The notes: generated by a model from the letters alone, not told the origin. A DNA stretch of 64,000 nt from Gilliamella apicola (GCF_003202915.1 NZ_QGLP01000003.1:186001-250000), one strand, 5' to 3'; shown: positions 12,106 through 22,553, counted from the first letter of the stretch. Program-made: numbers and translations.

Positions 12106-12133
12106 AGCAGGATGATATTATCCTGCTCCTTTT
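12106..12133 (+). terminator. Probable terminator after obgE
   Basis: Perfect 8-bp stem AGCAGGAT (12106-12113) with ATCCTGCT (12120-12127) and a 6-nt loop, followed by CCTTTT. The T run is short and interrupted, so termination may be partial. Confidence 0.55.
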
Positions 12134-12229
12134 CTGTCTATTCTTTACATAAAAACAATAAGTTAATATTATAGCGGTTTTAAAATTGCCAAGCTTTTGT
12201 GATTATTTTGAAAAAAGTCAAAAAATATC

Positions 12230-12262
12230 TTGCATTCAAGAGTGAGAATGATTATCATTCAA
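12230..12262 (+). promoter_or_regulatory. Fur-controlled promoter of ryhB
   Basis: TTGCAT (12230-12235) and TATCAT (12253-12258) are spaced by 17 nt and form a sigma-70 promoter. A Fur box overlaps the -10: GAGAATGATTATCATTC at 12244-12260, matching 14 of 19 positions of the GATAATGATAATCATTATC consensus when extended to 12262. Iron-loaded Fur would block RNA polymerase here, which is the known logic of ryhB genes. Confidence 0.82.
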
Positions 12263-12264
12263 TT

Positions 12265-12361
12265 GCACTTTATTAGAACTCGAAAGACTTCTGAAAAAGT
12301 ATGACATTGCTCACATTGCTTCCAATGTTTGCCAGCCTAGTTAAACTAAGCTGGCTTTTTT
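12265..12361 (+). ncRNA. ryhB: RyhB iron-stress small RNA
   Basis: Hfq-dependent regulatory RNA, about 97 nt, that represses mRNAs of iron-using proteins when iron is scarce. The RyhB core CATTGCTCACATTGCTTCC is present at 12305-12323, identical to the pairing region I know from E. coli RyhB. The 3' end is a terminator with stem GCCAGC (12331-12336) and GCTGGC (12350-12355), an inner TAGTT/AACTA stem, and TTTTTT at 12356-12361, as in E. coli. The start is inferred from the upstream -10. It lies between obgE and the convergent smrB gene and is followed by no open reading frame. Confidence 0.88.
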
Positions 12362-12378
12362 ATTGCTTAATTTAAAGA

Positions 12379-12924
12379 TTATCTTAAATTAACTGCTGGG
12401 TTATCGATATCAAATAAAACCAGTAATGCCGCAGTACCACCAAACTCTTTAGGTGCTTGATGAAAGCATATTACATGTGGATGTTGTGCTAGCCACATGG
12501 GGGTTTGTTTTTTTAAGATGTTTTTACCATGTCCATACATAATGCACGCGCAGTTGGCATTTTCTTTTAAACAAGCAGCAATCAAAGCAGCGATCTCTTT
12601 TTTTGCTTCTTGTTGCGTTAAACCATGTAAGTCTAAAAAGAATTCAGGAGTATAAAATCCTCGGCGTAATTTTTTTAATTCATTGGGATCTGAATCTTCA
12701 CGACTATAACGGATAGGATCTTCTTGTAATAGCGGTTGGTAATCATCAGAAAAGTAAAATTCATTATTTATTTTTTCATGTTGAATTTTTTGCTTTTCTA
12801 TTAGTTTTTGAGATCGCTTTTGTGGTTTATGAATCACAGTATCTTGTTTAAGTTGTTTGGTTTTACCAATACTACTTTTAAATAAGTCTATGTCTTCATG
12901 ATCTAATATAAATTTATTCGACAT
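12379..12924 (-). CDS. smrB: Ribosome-rescue endonuclease SmrB
   Basis: Smr-domain nuclease that cuts mRNA between collided ribosomes, exposing it to tmRNA rescue. The 181-residue protein has an N-terminal ribosome-binding extension (KQDTVIHKPQKR near residue 27). The Smr domain from about residue 88 contains FLDLHGLTQQEAKKEI, the catalytic-loop motif MYGHGKNILKKQTPMWLAQHP and FHQAPKEFGGTAALLVL. It closely resembles E. coli SmrB (YfcN) by eye. The start ATG overlaps no gene but follows the nth stop by 6 nt with a GAGTGAGA site, so nth and smrB form a pair. Confidence 0.92.
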   Translation of the reverse strand: MSNKFILDHEDIDLFKSSIGKTKQLKQDTVIHKPQKRSQKLIEKQKIQHEKINNEFYFSDDYQPLLQEDPIRYSREDSDPNELKKLRRGFYTPEFFLDLHGLTQQEAKKEIAALIAACLKENANCACIMYGHGKNILKKQTPMWLAQHPHVICFHQAPKEFGGTAALLVLFDIDNPAVNLR

Positions 12925-12930
12925 TGATTC

Positions 12931-13569
12931 TCACTCTGGATAAACTTTTTCTTTGAATTCACACAAATCTTCAATAACGCAAGAACCACAACGTGGCTTT
13001 CGAGCAATACAGGTATATCTACCGTGTAAAATTAACCAATGGTGACAATTTATTTTGTACTCTTTTGGTACTACTTTGAGTAATTTTTCTTCAACAGCTT
13101 CAACGCTTTTACCCGGAGCAAAACCAGTTCGATTACTTACCCTAAAGATATGTGTATCGACAGCAATAGTTGGCCAACCGAACGCGGTATTTAAAACAAC
13201 ATTAGCTGTTTTTCTACCTACGCCAGGAAGAGCTATTAATGAATCAAAATTTTCAGGCACTTCACCTTGGTATTTATCAACCAAAATCTGACAAGTTTTG
13301 ATGATATTTTCAGCTTTACTATTATATAAACCGATGGTTCGAATATAATCTTTTAATTTATTGACGCCTAACGCCAAAATTTGTTCAGCGGTGTTGGCAA
13401 CCGCAAATAACGGTTTAGTTGCTTTATTAACACTAACATCGGTAGCTTGGGCTGAAAGTACAACAGCTATAAGTAACTCAAATGGGGTTTGATATACCAA
13501 TTCTGTTGTCGGATCTTTAATGTGATCTTTTAACCTTTCTAAAATTTGTATACGAGTTGATTGTTTCAC
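12931..13569 (-). CDS. nth: Endonuclease III (DNA glycosylase/AP lyase)
   Basis: Removes oxidised pyrimidines from DNA and cleaves the abasic strand by beta-elimination. The 212-residue protein shows the HhH motif LPGVGRKTANVVLNTAF, with the catalytic lysine in GVGRKTA, and the conserved aspartate in VDTHIFRVSNRTG. The [4Fe-4S] ligands form C-x6-C-x2-C-x5-C (CIARKPRCGSCVIEDLC) near the C-terminus. The start at 13569 is GTG with no strong ribosome-binding site. It is paired with smrB instead of the rnf genes that precede nth in E. coli. Confidence 0.95.
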   Translation of the reverse strand: MKQSTRIQILERLKDHIKDPTTELVYQTPFELLIAVVLSAQATDVSVNKATKPLFAVANTAEQILALGVNKLKDYIRTIGLYNSKAENIIKTCQILVDKYQGEVPENFDSLIALPGVGRKTANVVLNTAFGWPTIAVDTHIFRVSNRTGFAPGKSVEAVEEKLLKVVPKEYKINCHHWLILHGRYTCIARKPRCGSCVIEDLCEFKEKVYPE

Positions 13570-13840
13570 AATATATTATAAACATAAAATGGTTAGTTAA
13601 TATTATATACTTTATTTAAAATTTAACCGTAGGATATCTTAAGTTTTTATATAGGTTAAAACTATTAAAAATCTATCTATATAAAAAATTATAAAATATT
13701 TTTACTAGGTGACTGGAATTATTTTTCTTTCTTTTGCATATTATATTGATCTGCAAAAATCGCCTGCTTTTTAGCATTCGCTTTTTATGATAAGCTAGCC
13801 AACTATTTTTTAATTTCATCATTCAAGGTTTATTATTAAA

Positions 13841-15328
13841 ATGTCATTACCAATGATTGTCACCTTCGCTGTTTACATATTAGGAATGATTGCTATCGGT
13901 TTCTTTGCATTCCGAGCAACCCGTAATTTTGGTGATTACATATTAGGTGGACGTCGTATTGGCAGTGTGGTGACGGCACTTTCTGCTGGCGCTTCTGATA
14001 TGAGTGGCTGGTTATTAATGGGATTACCAGGTGCCGTCTTTTTATTTGGTATTTCACAAAGTTGGATCGCAATTGGTTTAATTATAGGTGCTTATTTAAA
14101 TTGGTTACTGATTGCCGGTAGACTAAGAGTTTTTACTGAAATAAATCATAATTCATTAACTTTACCTGATTATTTCTCTCGTCGATTTGATGATAACAGT
14201 TCATTATTAAAAATTATTTCGGCAGTAATAATTTTAATTTTTTTCACGATTTATTGTGCTTCAGGTGTGGTTGCCGGCGCTAAATTATTTGAAAGCACCT
14301 TTGGGCTTAGTTATGACTGGGCTATGCTTGCGGGTGCAGGAGCAACTATTGCTTATACGTTTATCGGTGGTTTCTTAGCCGTGAGTTGGACCGATACGAT
14401 TCAAGCTAGTTTGATGATGTTTGCCCTTATCTTAACGCCAATTATGGTTATGGTGAATGCCGGTGGTTTTACCGATGCACTAGCTAATATTCAATCATTA
14501 AACCCTGACTATACAAATATCTTTGCACATATGGATCTGATTGCTATTATCTCTTTATTAGGTTGGGGACTTGGTTATTTTGGTCAACCGCATATTTTAG
14601 CCAGATTCATGGCCGCTGATTCGCATGAAGTCATGAAAAACGCGCGTCGAATTAGTATGACTTGGATGATTTTGTGCTTAGCGGGTGCGATTACAGTTGG
14701 TTTCTTTGGTATTGCTTTTTTTGCTAATAATCCTAATTTAGCTTATTTAATTGATAATGGTAAGCATGAACGGATTTTTATTGAGTTATCCAAATTACTG
14801 TTTAATCCATGGATCGCAGGTATCTTGCTTGCCGCTATTCTAGCGGCAGTAATGAGCACCTTAAGTTGTCAATTATTGGTTTGTTCAAGTGCCTTAACTG
14901 AAGATTTTTATCGTGCCTTTATCAGACCAAAGGCTAAGCAGAGAGAGTTAGTTTGGGTTGGCCGTATAATGGTTTTACTTGTTTCTGTTATTGCTATTTT
15001 GTTAGCGATCAATCCTAATAACAGTGTGCTCGATTTAGTTAGCCATGCATGGGCAGGATTTGGTGCAGCATTTGGTCCTATTGTCGTATTTTCGGTTTTT
15101 TGGGCACGAATGACGCGTAATGGCGCTTTAGCTGGAATGATAACCGGCGCAATTACGGTCTTACTTTGGATTAACTTTAACTGGTTTGAGTTATACTCAC
15201 TTATTCCTGGTTTTTTATTTGCGTCAATAGCGATAATTATTTTTAGTTTATTAGACAAAAAACCAAATGAAATAGTCGAAGACCATTTTAAACAAGCGCA
15301 TCAAAGATATCATAATAAAACAGAATAA
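13841..15328 (+). CDS. putP: Sodium/proline symporter PutP
   Basis: Inner-membrane SSS-family symporter that imports L-proline with sodium. The 495-residue product matches PutP length and shows about 13 hydrophobic helices. The segment GGRRIGSVVTALSAGASDMSGWLLMGLPGAVF (about 32-63) is the proline/sodium site region, and GWGLGYFGQPHILARFMA is also conserved. No putA neighbour is present; the gene stands alone before tyrS. A TATGAT-like -10 occurs at 13787-13792, without a convincing -35. Confidence 0.92.
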   Translation: MSLPMIVTFAVYILGMIAIGFFAFRATRNFGDYILGGRRIGSVVTALSAGASDMSGWLLMGLPGAVFLFGISQSWIAIGLIIGAYLNWLLIAGRLRVFTEINHNSLTLPDYFSRRFDDNSSLLKIISAVIILIFFTIYCASGVVAGAKLFESTFGLSYDWAMLAGAGATIAYTFIGGFLAVSWTDTIQASLMMFALILTPIMVMVNAGGFTDALANIQSLNPDYTNIFAHMDLIAIISLLGWGLGYFGQPHILARFMAADSHEVMKNARRISMTWMILCLAGAITVGFFGIAFFANNPNLAYLIDNGKHERIFIELSKLLFNPWIAGILLAAILAAVMSTLSCQLLVCSSALTEDFYRAFIRPKAKQRELVWVGRIMVLLVSVIAILLAINPNNSVLDLVSHAWAGFGAAFGPIVVFSVFWARMTRNGALAGMITGAITVLLWINFNWFELYSLIPGFLFASIAIIIFSLLDKKPNEIVEDHFKQAHQRYHNKTE

Positions 15329-15377
15329 GTTTAATTAAGTAGAATATAAACGTAACAAATTTAATAGGTAAAATATC

Positions 15378-16649
15378 ATGACAAAAAATGTGATCAAACA
15401 ACTGCAAGAGCGAGGACTGATTGCTCAACTTACTGATGAAAAAGCGTTAATGGAATTAATCGAACAAAATCCTATTGCGTTATATTGTGGGTTTGATCCA
15501 ACAGCTGACAGTTTGCATCTTGGTCATTTAGTTCCGTTACTTTGTTTAAAACGTTTTCAATTGGCTGGTCATAAACCAATTGCGTTAGTTGGTGGTGCAA
15601 CAGGATTAATTGGTGATCCAAGTTTCAAAGCGGTTGAGCGTAAACTTAACACGGAAGATACCGTGATAGAGTGGAGTGAAAAAATCAAGCAACAAGTTTC
15701 ACCGTTCTTGGATTTTACATGTGGTGATAACGCCGCTATTGTTGCCAACAACTATGATTGGTTTGGTGGCATGAATGTTTTATCTTTTTTACGTGATATT
15801 GGTAAATATTTTTCTGTTAATGCCATGATTAACAAGGAATCGGTTAAACAACGGATTGACCGCGATGAGTCAGGTATTTCATTTACTGAGTTCTCTTATA
15901 GTTTGTTACAATCTTATGATTTTGCTTGCCTAAACAAAGCACATAATGTTGTATTACAAATCGGAGGATCTGACCAGTGGGGGAACATTACCGGTGGTAT
16001 CGATTTAACCCGTCGTTTACATCAGAAACAAGTTTATGGTTTGACTGTACCTTTAATTACCAAATCGGATGGAACCAAATTCGGTAAAACCGAAAGTGGT
16101 GCGGTATGGTTAGATCCGAAAAAGACCAGTCCATATAAATTTTACCAATTTTGGATTAATACTGCTGATGCTGATGTTTATCGCTTCCTTAAGTTCTTTA
16201 CTTTTATGTCATTGGAAGAAATTAATGCATTGGAAGAAGAAGATAAGAATAGTGGTGTAGCGCCAAGAGCTCAATATGTGCTAGCTGAGCAAGTGACTCG
16301 TCTAGTTCATGGTGAAGAGGGTTTAACCGCGGCTAAACGTATCACTGAAAGTTTATTTTCAGGTAAATTAACTGATTTATCTGAGGCTGATTTAGAGCAG
16401 TTAGCTCAAGATGGTATGCCAACTTTAACCGTTGAAGAAGATCTCGATTTACAACAAGCAATTGTTAATGCCGAGTTCGCACCGTCAAGAGGTCAGGCAA
16501 GAACCATGATTGAATCAAATGCTATTTCCGTTAATGGTGAACGTAACGCAACAACGGATTATCGTTTCTCAGATGATGATAAACTCTTTAATCGTTATAC
16601 CTTATTGCGTCGAGGTAAAAAATACTATTGCTTACTTATTTGGAGATGA
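15378..16649 (+). CDS. tyrS: Tyrosyl-tRNA synthetase
   Basis: Charges tRNA-Tyr with tyrosine. The 423-residue class I synthetase has [18 protein letters not shown] (HIGH-type motif HLGH), GGSDQWGNI and the KMSKS-type loop [14 protein letters not shown]-terminal S4-like RNA-binding domain follows ([20 protein letters not shown], ending [14 protein letters not shown]). Length and end match E. coli TyrS. pdxY follows after 4 nt, as in E. coli. Confidence 0.97.
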   Translation: MTKNVIKQLQERGLIAQLTDEKALMELIEQNPIALYCGFDPTADSLHLGHLVPLLCLKRFQLAGHKPIALVGGATGLIGDPSFKAVERKLNTEDTVIEWSEKIKQQVSPFLDFTCGDNAAIVANNYDWFGGMNVLSFLRDIGKYFSVNAMINKESVKQRIDRDESGISFTEFSYSLLQSYDFACLNKAHNVVLQIGGSDQWGNITGGIDLTRRLHQKQVYGLTVPLITKSDGTKFGKTESGAVWLDPKKTSPYKFYQFWINTADADVYRFLKFFTFMSLEEINALEEEDKNSGVAPRAQYVLAEQVTRLVHGEEGLTAAKRITESLFSGKLTDLSEADLEQLAQDGMPTLTVEEDLDLQQAIVNAEFAPSRGQARTMIESNAISVNGERNATTDYRFSDDDKLFNRYTLLRRGKKYYCLLIWR

Positions 16650-16653
16650 TTGC

Positions 16654-17520
16654 ATGAAAAATATATTATCGATTCAGTCGCATGTTGTCTTCGGTCATGC
16701 AGGGAATAGTGCAGCAGTATTCCCTATGCGCCGTTTGGGGGTGAATGTTTGGCCGTTAAATACGGTTCAATTTTCCAATCATACTCAATATCATCAATGG
16801 ACTGGAACGGTAATGCCAGCATCTCATTTAACCGATATCGCCGATGGGATTAATGCTATTGGCGAATTGCAACGCTGTAATGCCGTATTAAGTGGTTATA
16901 TGGGCTCAGCAGAACAAGGTAATGCAATTATTGAAATTGTAAAAAAAGTAAAAGCTGAAAATCCAGAAGCAATTTATCTTTGTGATCCAGTAATGGGCCA
17001 TCCTGAAAAAGGCTGTTTTGTCGCCCCCGGCGTATCAGAGTTTTTATGTAACACTGCTTTGCCTGTTGCAGATATCATGGCGCCTAATGTTTTAGAACTC
17101 GAGGAACTCAATGGCAAACAAGCCATTAGTAATGTTAATGAAGCCGTTTTAGCATGCCGTGCAATTTGTCAAAAAGGACCTAAAGCGATTTTAGTTAAAC
17201 ATTTGAGTCGTGCGGGTTATCAAAAAGACCGTTTTGAAATGTTGTTAGTCACTCAAGATGAAGCTTGGCATATTCATCGTCCGTTAGTCGATTTTGGTGT
17301 TAAACAACCGGTAGGTGTGGGTGATATGACAAGTGGACTATTCTTAGCGAATATAATGCTTGGTAAATCAATGGTCGAAGCTTTAGAGCACACCACCTCA
17401 GCAGTTTATGCGGTCATGCTTGAAACCTTAAAACAAAATGAATATGAATTGCAATTAATTGCGGCACAAAATGAAATCGAAAAACCAAAATTAAGGTTTA
17501 ATGCAAAAAGAATTGATTAA
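16654..17520 (+). CDS. pdxY: Pyridoxal kinase PdxY
   Basis: Phosphorylates pyridoxal in the vitamin B6 salvage route. The open frame extends upstream into tyrS, but the ATG at 16654, 4 nt after the tyrS stop and behind TTTGGAGA, gives the standard start [20 protein letters not shown] and 288 residues. Ribokinase-fold motifs are visible: [32 protein letters not shown] and the catalytic [10 protein letters not shown] near residue 222. The tyrS-pdxY order is shared with E. coli. Confidence 0.95.
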   Translation: MKNILSIQSHVVFGHAGNSAAVFPMRRLGVNVWPLNTVQFSNHTQYHQWTGTVMPASHLTDIADGINAIGELQRCNAVLSGYMGSAEQGNAIIEIVKKVKAENPEAIYLCDPVMGHPEKGCFVAPGVSEFLCNTALPVADIMAPNVLELEELNGKQAISNVNEAVLACRAICQKGPKAILVKHLSRAGYQKDRFEMLLVTQDEAWHIHRPLVDFGVKQPVGVGDMTSGLFLANIMLGKSMVEALEHTTSAVYAVMLETLKQNEYELQLIAAQNEIEKPKLRFNAKRID

Positions 17521-17603
17521 TTTCCAAAATATGTAAAAATGTACGAAAAATATAATAATAAGTAAATGTAATGTAAATTTACGGAATGTGAAGTATAGAG
17601 GGA

Positions 17604-18047
17604 ATGATGGAAGATAGTATTTCATTGGGTAAAATGCTTTCCGATTTAAGGGGTAATATGGGGTTGACCCAGAAAGATATTGCCGCTCAAATTCATGTTA
17701 GAACAGAAGTTATTTCAGAAATTGAAAACAACAAGTTAGTTCATGCCCCTTTTGTTCTTGTTAAAAGTTATATTCGCAATTATGCAAACATTGTTGGTTT
17801 ACCTAATGAAGAATGTCAATCCTATCTTAACGAATTAGAAAAAGAATATTTTGCATCACAACCTTTCAAACTCAAATCAATAATCAAACAAAAAAAGCAT
17901 AGTAAAAAAGGGTTCTATTTTGTTTTATTCATTCTAGTCTGCTTGTTAGGTTTTGGGTTATATTATAATAACTATCAAACTAAAAACAGTTATGTTGAAG
18001 TTAGCCATTATATTTCGCCGAGCTCTGCAGATCGCGTTAACGGTTAG
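17604..18047 (+). CDS. rodZ: Truncated RodZ-like cytoskeletal protein
   Basis: RodZ links MreB filaments to the cell-wall elongation machine. This product has 147 residues against about 330 for E. coli RodZ. Present are the N-terminal helix-turn-helix domain at about 8-80 (LGKMLSDLRGNMGLTQKDIAAQIHVR), a basic juxtamembrane stretch (IKQKKHSKKG) and one membrane segment at about 104-122. Only about 25 periplasmic residues follow; the DUF4115 beta domain is absent. ispG begins within 90 nt, so the missing part is not nearby. Two ATG codons in a row (17604 and 17607) follow GAGGGA. The rodZ-ispG-hisS order supports the identification. Confidence 0.8.
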   Translation: MMEDSISLGKMLSDLRGNMGLTQKDIAAQIHVRTEVISEIENNKLVHAPFVLVKSYIRNYANIVGLPNEECQSYLNELEKEYFASQPFKLKSIIKQKKHSKKGFYFVLFILVCLLGFGLYYNNYQTKNSYVEVSHYISPSSADRVNG

Positions 18048-18133
18048 CAAATTTTCGAATTCACTTACAGACATTTGCCTCAAATCTTGTTAAGATTGCG
18101 ACCTAGTTATTTTGTAACATGATTAGGCATCTT

Positions 18134-19243
18134 ATGAGTCATCAAGAATCACCAATTATTAGGCGAGAATCAACCCGAATTTATGTCGGTGATGTGCCTA
18201 TTGGCGGTGGTGCACCAATTGCTGTCCAATCAATGACGAATACTCGAACAACCGATGTTGAAAAGACAGTAGCACAAATTCAAGCACTTGAACGGGTAGG
18301 GGTTGATATTGTACGAGTCTCTATTCCTACAATGGATGCCGCTGAAGCATTTAAATTTATTAAGCAGCAAGTTAAAGTGCCTTTGATTGCCGATATTCAT
18401 TTTGATTATCGCATAGCCTTAAAAGTTGCTGAATATGGTGTTAATTGTCTAAGAATTAACCCCGGAAATATTGGTAATGAATCGCGGATTCGTTCGGTTG
18501 TTGATTGTGCTAAAGATAAGAATATTCCGATACGCATTGGCGTTAATTCTGGTTCACTTGAAAAAGATATTCAAGAAAAGTATGGTGAGCCGACACCTGA
18601 AGCGATAGTTGAATCTGCGATGCGCCATGTGGATATCCTAGATCGACTTGATTTTGACCAATTTAAGGTAAGTGTTAAGGCATCAGATGTATTTACTGCG
18701 GTTGATTCATATCGATTATTGGCAAAACAAATTAAACAACCATTACATTTAGGGATTACCGAAGCTGGTGGCGTTCGAAGTGGTGCAGTAAAATCAGCAA
18801 TCGGACTCGGTTTGTTATTATCTGAAGGTATCGGCGATACGTTAAGAGTTTCACTAGCCGCCGATCCAACAGAAGAAGTCAAAGTCGGATTTGATATTTT
18901 GAAATCTTTACGCATCCGAGCCAGAGGGATTAATTTTATTGCTTGCCCAACTTGTTCTAGGCAAGAATTTGATGTAATTAGTACCGTTAACACGCTAGAG
19001 CAGCGACTTGAAGATATTATAACACCAATGGATGTCTCAATTATTGGCTGTGTTGTTAATGGTCCCGGCGAAGCCTTAGCTTCCACTATGGGGGTTGCTG
19101 GAGGGCACAATAAAAGTGGTTTTTATGAAGATGGTGTGCGCATAGGGCGTATTGATAATGAACAAATGATAGATGAGTTGGAAGCGAAAATACGCGCTAA
19201 AGCCTTAATTTTGAAAAACAGAATTACAACGACTGAACTATAA
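18134..19243 (+). CDS. ispG: 4-hydroxy-3-methylbut-2-enyl diphosphate synthase IspG
   Basis: [4Fe-4S] enzyme of the methylerythritol phosphate route to isoprenoids. The 369-residue product contains [43 protein letters not shown] and [18 protein letters not shown]. The cluster ligands appear in [13 protein letters not shown] and [12 protein letters not shown]. An upstream in-frame ATG at 18119 exists, but 18134 gives [19 protein letters not shown], which aligns with the E. coli start. It lies between rodZ and hisS in the conserved order. Confidence 0.96.
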   Translation: MSHQESPIIRRESTRIYVGDVPIGGGAPIAVQSMTNTRTTDVEKTVAQIQALERVGVDIVRVSIPTMDAAEAFKFIKQQVKVPLIADIHFDYRIALKVAEYGVNCLRINPGNIGNESRIRSVVDCAKDKNIPIRIGVNSGSLEKDIQEKYGEPTPEAIVESAMRHVDILDRLDFDQFKVSVKASDVFTAVDSYRLLAKQIKQPLHLGITEAGGVRSGAVKSAIGLGLLLSEGIGDTLRVSLAADPTEEVKVGFDILKSLRIRARGINFIACPTCSRQEFDVISTVNTLEQRLEDIITPMDVSIIGCVVNGPGEALASTMGVAGGHNKSGFYEDGVRIGRIDNEQMIDELEAKIRAKALILKNRITTTEL

Positions 19244-19267
19244 TTTTATTAGATAGCGAATAAAAAA

Positions 19268-20545
19268 ATGACAGAAAAAAAAATCCAATCAATACGGGGA
19301 ATGAATGATTTACTCCCGAGTGATAGTGCAACATGGCAACAAATTGAAAAAATTGTCAAAAATGTACTAAATAGTTACGGTTATAATGAAATTAGAACAC
19401 CGATTGTTGAAGATACGGCATTATTTAAACGCGCAGTTGGTGAGGTTACCGATATTGTTGAAAAAGAGATGTATACTTTCAACGATCGTAATGATGAAAG
19501 TCTTACACTGCGCCCAGAAATTACAGCTGGTTGTGTGCGCGCTGGTATTGAACATGGCCTATTTTATAATCAAGAACAACGTTTATGGTATTTAGGACCA
19601 GCATTTCGTTATGAAAAACCGCAAAAAGGTCGTTATCGCCAATTCCATCAATTTGGTGTTGAAGTATTTGGGCTTGAAGGTCCTAATATCGATGCCGAGC
19701 TTATATTACTAACCGCTCGTTTTTGGAAAGCACTTGGTATTGAAAAACATACTACGCTTGAGCTCAACTCAATAGGCTCAGTTGAAGCCCGAGCCAATTA
19801 CCGTAACGCTTTGGTTAGCTTCTTAGAACAACATAAAGATAAATTAGATGAAGACTGTTTACGTAGAATGTATACTAACCCATTACGGGTGTTAGATTCC
19901 AAAAATCCTGATGTTCAAGAATTACTTAATCAGGCACCAAAATTATTTGATTATTTAGATGAGGAGTCTAAAAATCATTTTGACGGGTTGTGTCATTTAT
20001 TGGATAAAGCAGGGATAAAATATAACATTAATCAACGATTAGTCCGTGGTTTAGATTATTATAATCGAACCGTTTTTGAATGGGTTACTACAAGCTTAGG
20101 CGCTCAAGGTACTGTTTGTGGTGGTGGACGTTATGATGGACTTGTCAGTCAGCTAGGCGGGCAACCCACTCCTGCGGTTGGTTTTGCCATGGGCGTTGAA
20201 CGTTTAGTATTACTGGTACAAGCGGTTAATCCTTCATTAAATCGTGATAGTTCAATTGATATTTATATGATATCTTCCGGCAATGAGCAGACAATATCTG
20301 CTGCTCAAATCATGGCGGAGACATTACGTGATGGTTTACCTGACAGACGAATTGTGACCAATTACGGCAGTAGCAATTTTAAGAAACAATTTGCCAAAGC
20401 TGACAAATTAGGTGCTAAAATAGCTGTAATCATTGGTGAAAATGAAATAGCAAATCAATCAGTAACGATTAAAAATTTACAAACAGGCGAACAAGTCGAA
20501 GTTGCCCAAAAAGCGATTGTGCAAACTTGTTTGGCAATATTGTAA
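19268..20545 (+). CDS. hisS: Histidyl-tRNA synthetase
   Basis: Class II synthetase charging tRNA-His, 425 residues. Motif 1 region: [15 protein letters not shown]. Motif 2: [26 protein letters not shown]. Histidine-binding loop: [14 protein letters not shown]. Motif 3: [13 protein letters not shown] with [12 protein letters not shown]. An anticodon-binding domain follows from about residue 330. It is expressed with ispG and yfgM in the conserved cluster. Confidence 0.97.
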   Translation: MTEKKIQSIRGMNDLLPSDSATWQQIEKIVKNVLNSYGYNEIRTPIVEDTALFKRAVGEVTDIVEKEMYTFNDRNDESLTLRPEITAGCVRAGIEHGLFYNQEQRLWYLGPAFRYEKPQKGRYRQFHQFGVEVFGLEGPNIDAELILLTARFWKALGIEKHTTLELNSIGSVEARANYRNALVSFLEQHKDKLDEDCLRRMYTNPLRVLDSKNPDVQELLNQAPKLFDYLDEESKNHFDGLCHLLDKAGIKYNINQRLVRGLDYYNRTVFEWVTTSLGAQGTVCGGGRYDGLVSQLGGQPTPAVGFAMGVERLVLLVQAVNPSLNRDSSIDIYMISSGNEQTISAAQIMAETLRDGLPDRRIVTNYGSSNFKKQFAKADKLGAKIAVIIGENEIANQSVTIKNLQTGEQVEVAQKAIVQTCLAIL

Positions 20546-20568
20546 ATCAAGGAAAATAGGAGAAAAAC

Positions 20569-21336
20569 GTGAGTCATCAATTATCTGGCGAAGAACAATT
20601 TTCAGAGATAAAAGAATTTCTTGCTAAAAATTGGAAAATCATTGTTGCGGTTATTGTAATTGGGTTACTGGCTTTTTATGGCTGGCGTTATTGGCAATCT
20701 CATAAATTAGCAAAAACGATAGAATCTTCAGATCGATATGAACAATTAATTGCTAATCTAGACAAAAATAATCCAGATTCAATAAATGAATTAGTCTCTT
20801 TCGCGGAAAGTGATGATACTATTTATAGTGTTTTCGCTAATTTAAAAGCAGCTAAATTTTATGTTGAAGAAATAAAAGATTATCCCAAAGCTGAAAAGTT
20901 ACTTACTGATACATTAAGTAAAACCGATTCAGAAATTATTAAATCAATCAGCTATATTCGTATTGCAAAAATACAATATCAACTTGAACGTTATCAAGAC
21001 ACTTTAGCAACATTAAGCAAAGTTACTGAAAAAAGTTGGACACCGGTAGTTAATGATATTCGTGGTGACGTCTATATGAAAATGAATAACTACACTGAAG
21101 CTGTTGCTGCTTATACTGTTGCATTGACACCTACTCCTGTTGATGGTTCAGATGAAAATATTGTTAAAGCTTCATTACCAACTGAACAGTTAGATGAAAA
21201 TATCAAAATGAAGTTAAATCAGGCTCAATATCTTAAAGATAAGCAACAAGCTGAACAAGAAGCTGAAGCCGCCAAAGAAAAAGCTAAGCAAGAAGCTGAA
21301 GCTAAGAAAAACGCCGCACAAGAAAATAAAAATTAA
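20569..21336 (+). CDS. yfgM: YfgM, SecYEG-associated periplasmic chaperone partner
   Basis: Inner-membrane protein that in E. coli associates with SecYEG and periplasmic chaperones. The 255-residue protein has a short cytoplasmic N-terminus, one membrane helix at about 24-41 (WKIIVAVIVIGLLAFYGW) and a periplasmic TPR-like region. The C-terminal tail from about 225 is rich in Ala, Glu, Gln and Lys and is longer than in E. coli (206 residues there), probably a charged coiled coil. The start is GTG at 20569 behind AGGAGAAAAAC. bamB follows, as in E. coli. Confidence 0.9.
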   Translation: MSHQLSGEEQFSEIKEFLAKNWKIIVAVIVIGLLAFYGWRYWQSHKLAKTIESSDRYEQLIANLDKNNPDSINELVSFAESDDTIYSVFANLKAAKFYVEEIKDYPKAEKLLTDTLSKTDSEIIKSISYIRIAKIQYQLERYQDTLATLSKVTEKSWTPVVNDIRGDVYMKMNNYTEAVAAYTVALTPTPVDGSDENIVKASLPTEQLDENIKMKLNQAQYLKDKQQAEQEAEAAKEKAKQEAEAKKNAAQENKN

Positions 21337-21362
21337 TTTATCCTGATATAAGGGTCTATACA

Positions 21363-22535
21363 ATGAAGTTATCAAAAAGTCTTTTTATTAGTGTTTTTAT
21401 GTTTTCACTTGTTGGATGTTCATTGTTTGGTAAAGAGGAAGAAATCGTACAAGTTTCGCCTTCACCAACCGTAAACAACCAATTTTCAATACAACAAGTA
21501 TGGCGAAATAGTACAGCTGGCAATACACATATTTATTCATTATTAGGACCTATTAATTATGAAAATGCTGTTTATGTTGCTAGCCGTAGCGGACAAGTTA
21601 AAGCTGTTGATTTATCTAATGGTCATACAATCTGGGATAAAAATTTATCACAAAGTACATTATTCAGTAGTAAAACAGCGCTATTTTCCGGTGGTGTAAG
21701 CGCTGATGATAAATATGTTTATATTGGTAGTGAACGTGCTGTGGTATATGCGCTAGATCGTAACGATGGTAATGTTATCTGGGAAAAACCGGTGAGAGGT
21801 GAAGTTCTTGCTCGTCCAGTATCATCTGCCGATAAACTCATTATCCATACCGCTAATGGTAATTTACAAGCCTTGAACCGTAACACTGGTGCTGATGAAT
21901 GGGATGTCATGCTTGAAGTTCCTCCTCTTTCACTAAGAGGTAATTCAACTCCAACAATTGCACATGGTGCGGCAATATTTGGTGATGATACTGGGCATGT
22001 AAATGCTTACTACATCAATAATGGTCAATTGATTTGGCAACAACGTATTTCGCAACCAAGTGGCTCGACAGAAATTGCAAAATTGAATGATGTGGATTCA
22101 ACGCCGGTAATAGAAGGCAATTTAGCTTATGCTATCGGCTATAATGGTAATGTTGTAGCGCTTGATTTAAGTAATGGTCAGATTGTCTGGCGTAAAGAGA
22201 TGGGTTCAACACATAGCTTTGTGGTTGACTCACAACAATTATTTGTCGTAGACCAAAATGACAATGTACGAGCGGTAAGCAAAAATGGCGGAGCAATTCT
22301 CTGGACTCAAGCCGGTTTGTTACATCGTCAATTAACCGATCCGGTTATCCACGAAAACTATATTGTGGTTGGCGATTTCGAAGGTTATCTTTATTGGTTA
22401 GACAAAGATAACGGTGAAATCGTTGCTAAAACCCAAGTTAGTAGCAGTGGATTAATTTCGAAACCATTAGTTGTCGACAATAAAATTGTTGTCCAAGCTA
22501 AAAATGGTGATATTTACGCATTCACAAAAAAATAA
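21363..22535 (+). CDS. bamB: Outer-membrane assembly lipoprotein BamB
   Basis: Beta-propeller lipoprotein of the BAM complex, which inserts beta-barrels into the outer membrane. The 390-residue product starts with a lipoprotein signal, MKLSKSLFISVFMFSLVGC, with lipobox LVGC at C19. PQQ-type propeller repeats are marked by recurring G..W..... patterns (HTIWDKNLSQ, NVIWEKPVRGE, QLIWQQRISQ, QIVWRKEMGS, AILWTQAGL). Position between yfgM and der matches E. coli. Confidence 0.95.
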   Translation: MKLSKSLFISVFMFSLVGCSLFGKEEEIVQVSPSPTVNNQFSIQQVWRNSTAGNTHIYSLLGPINYENAVYVASRSGQVKAVDLSNGHTIWDKNLSQSTLFSSKTALFSGGVSADDKYVYIGSERAVVYALDRNDGNVIWEKPVRGEVLARPVSSADKLIIHTANGNLQALNRNTGADEWDVMLEVPPLSLRGNSTPTIAHGAAIFGDDTGHVNAYYINNGQLIWQQRISQPSGSTEIAKLNDVDSTPVIEGNLAYAIGYNGNVVALDLSNGQIVWRKEMGSTHSFVVDSQQLFVVDQNDNVRAVSKNGGAILWTQAGLLHRQLTDPVIHENYIVVGDFEGYLYWLDKDNGEIVAKTQVSSSGLISKPLVVDNKIVVQAKNGDIYAFTKK

Positions 22536-22553
22536 GGTAATTAGAGAATAAAT

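Noticed and set aside
13055-13291. Plus-strand open frame over nth
   Set aside because: It lies wholly inside the well-recognised nth gene on the other strand and has no family-like features.
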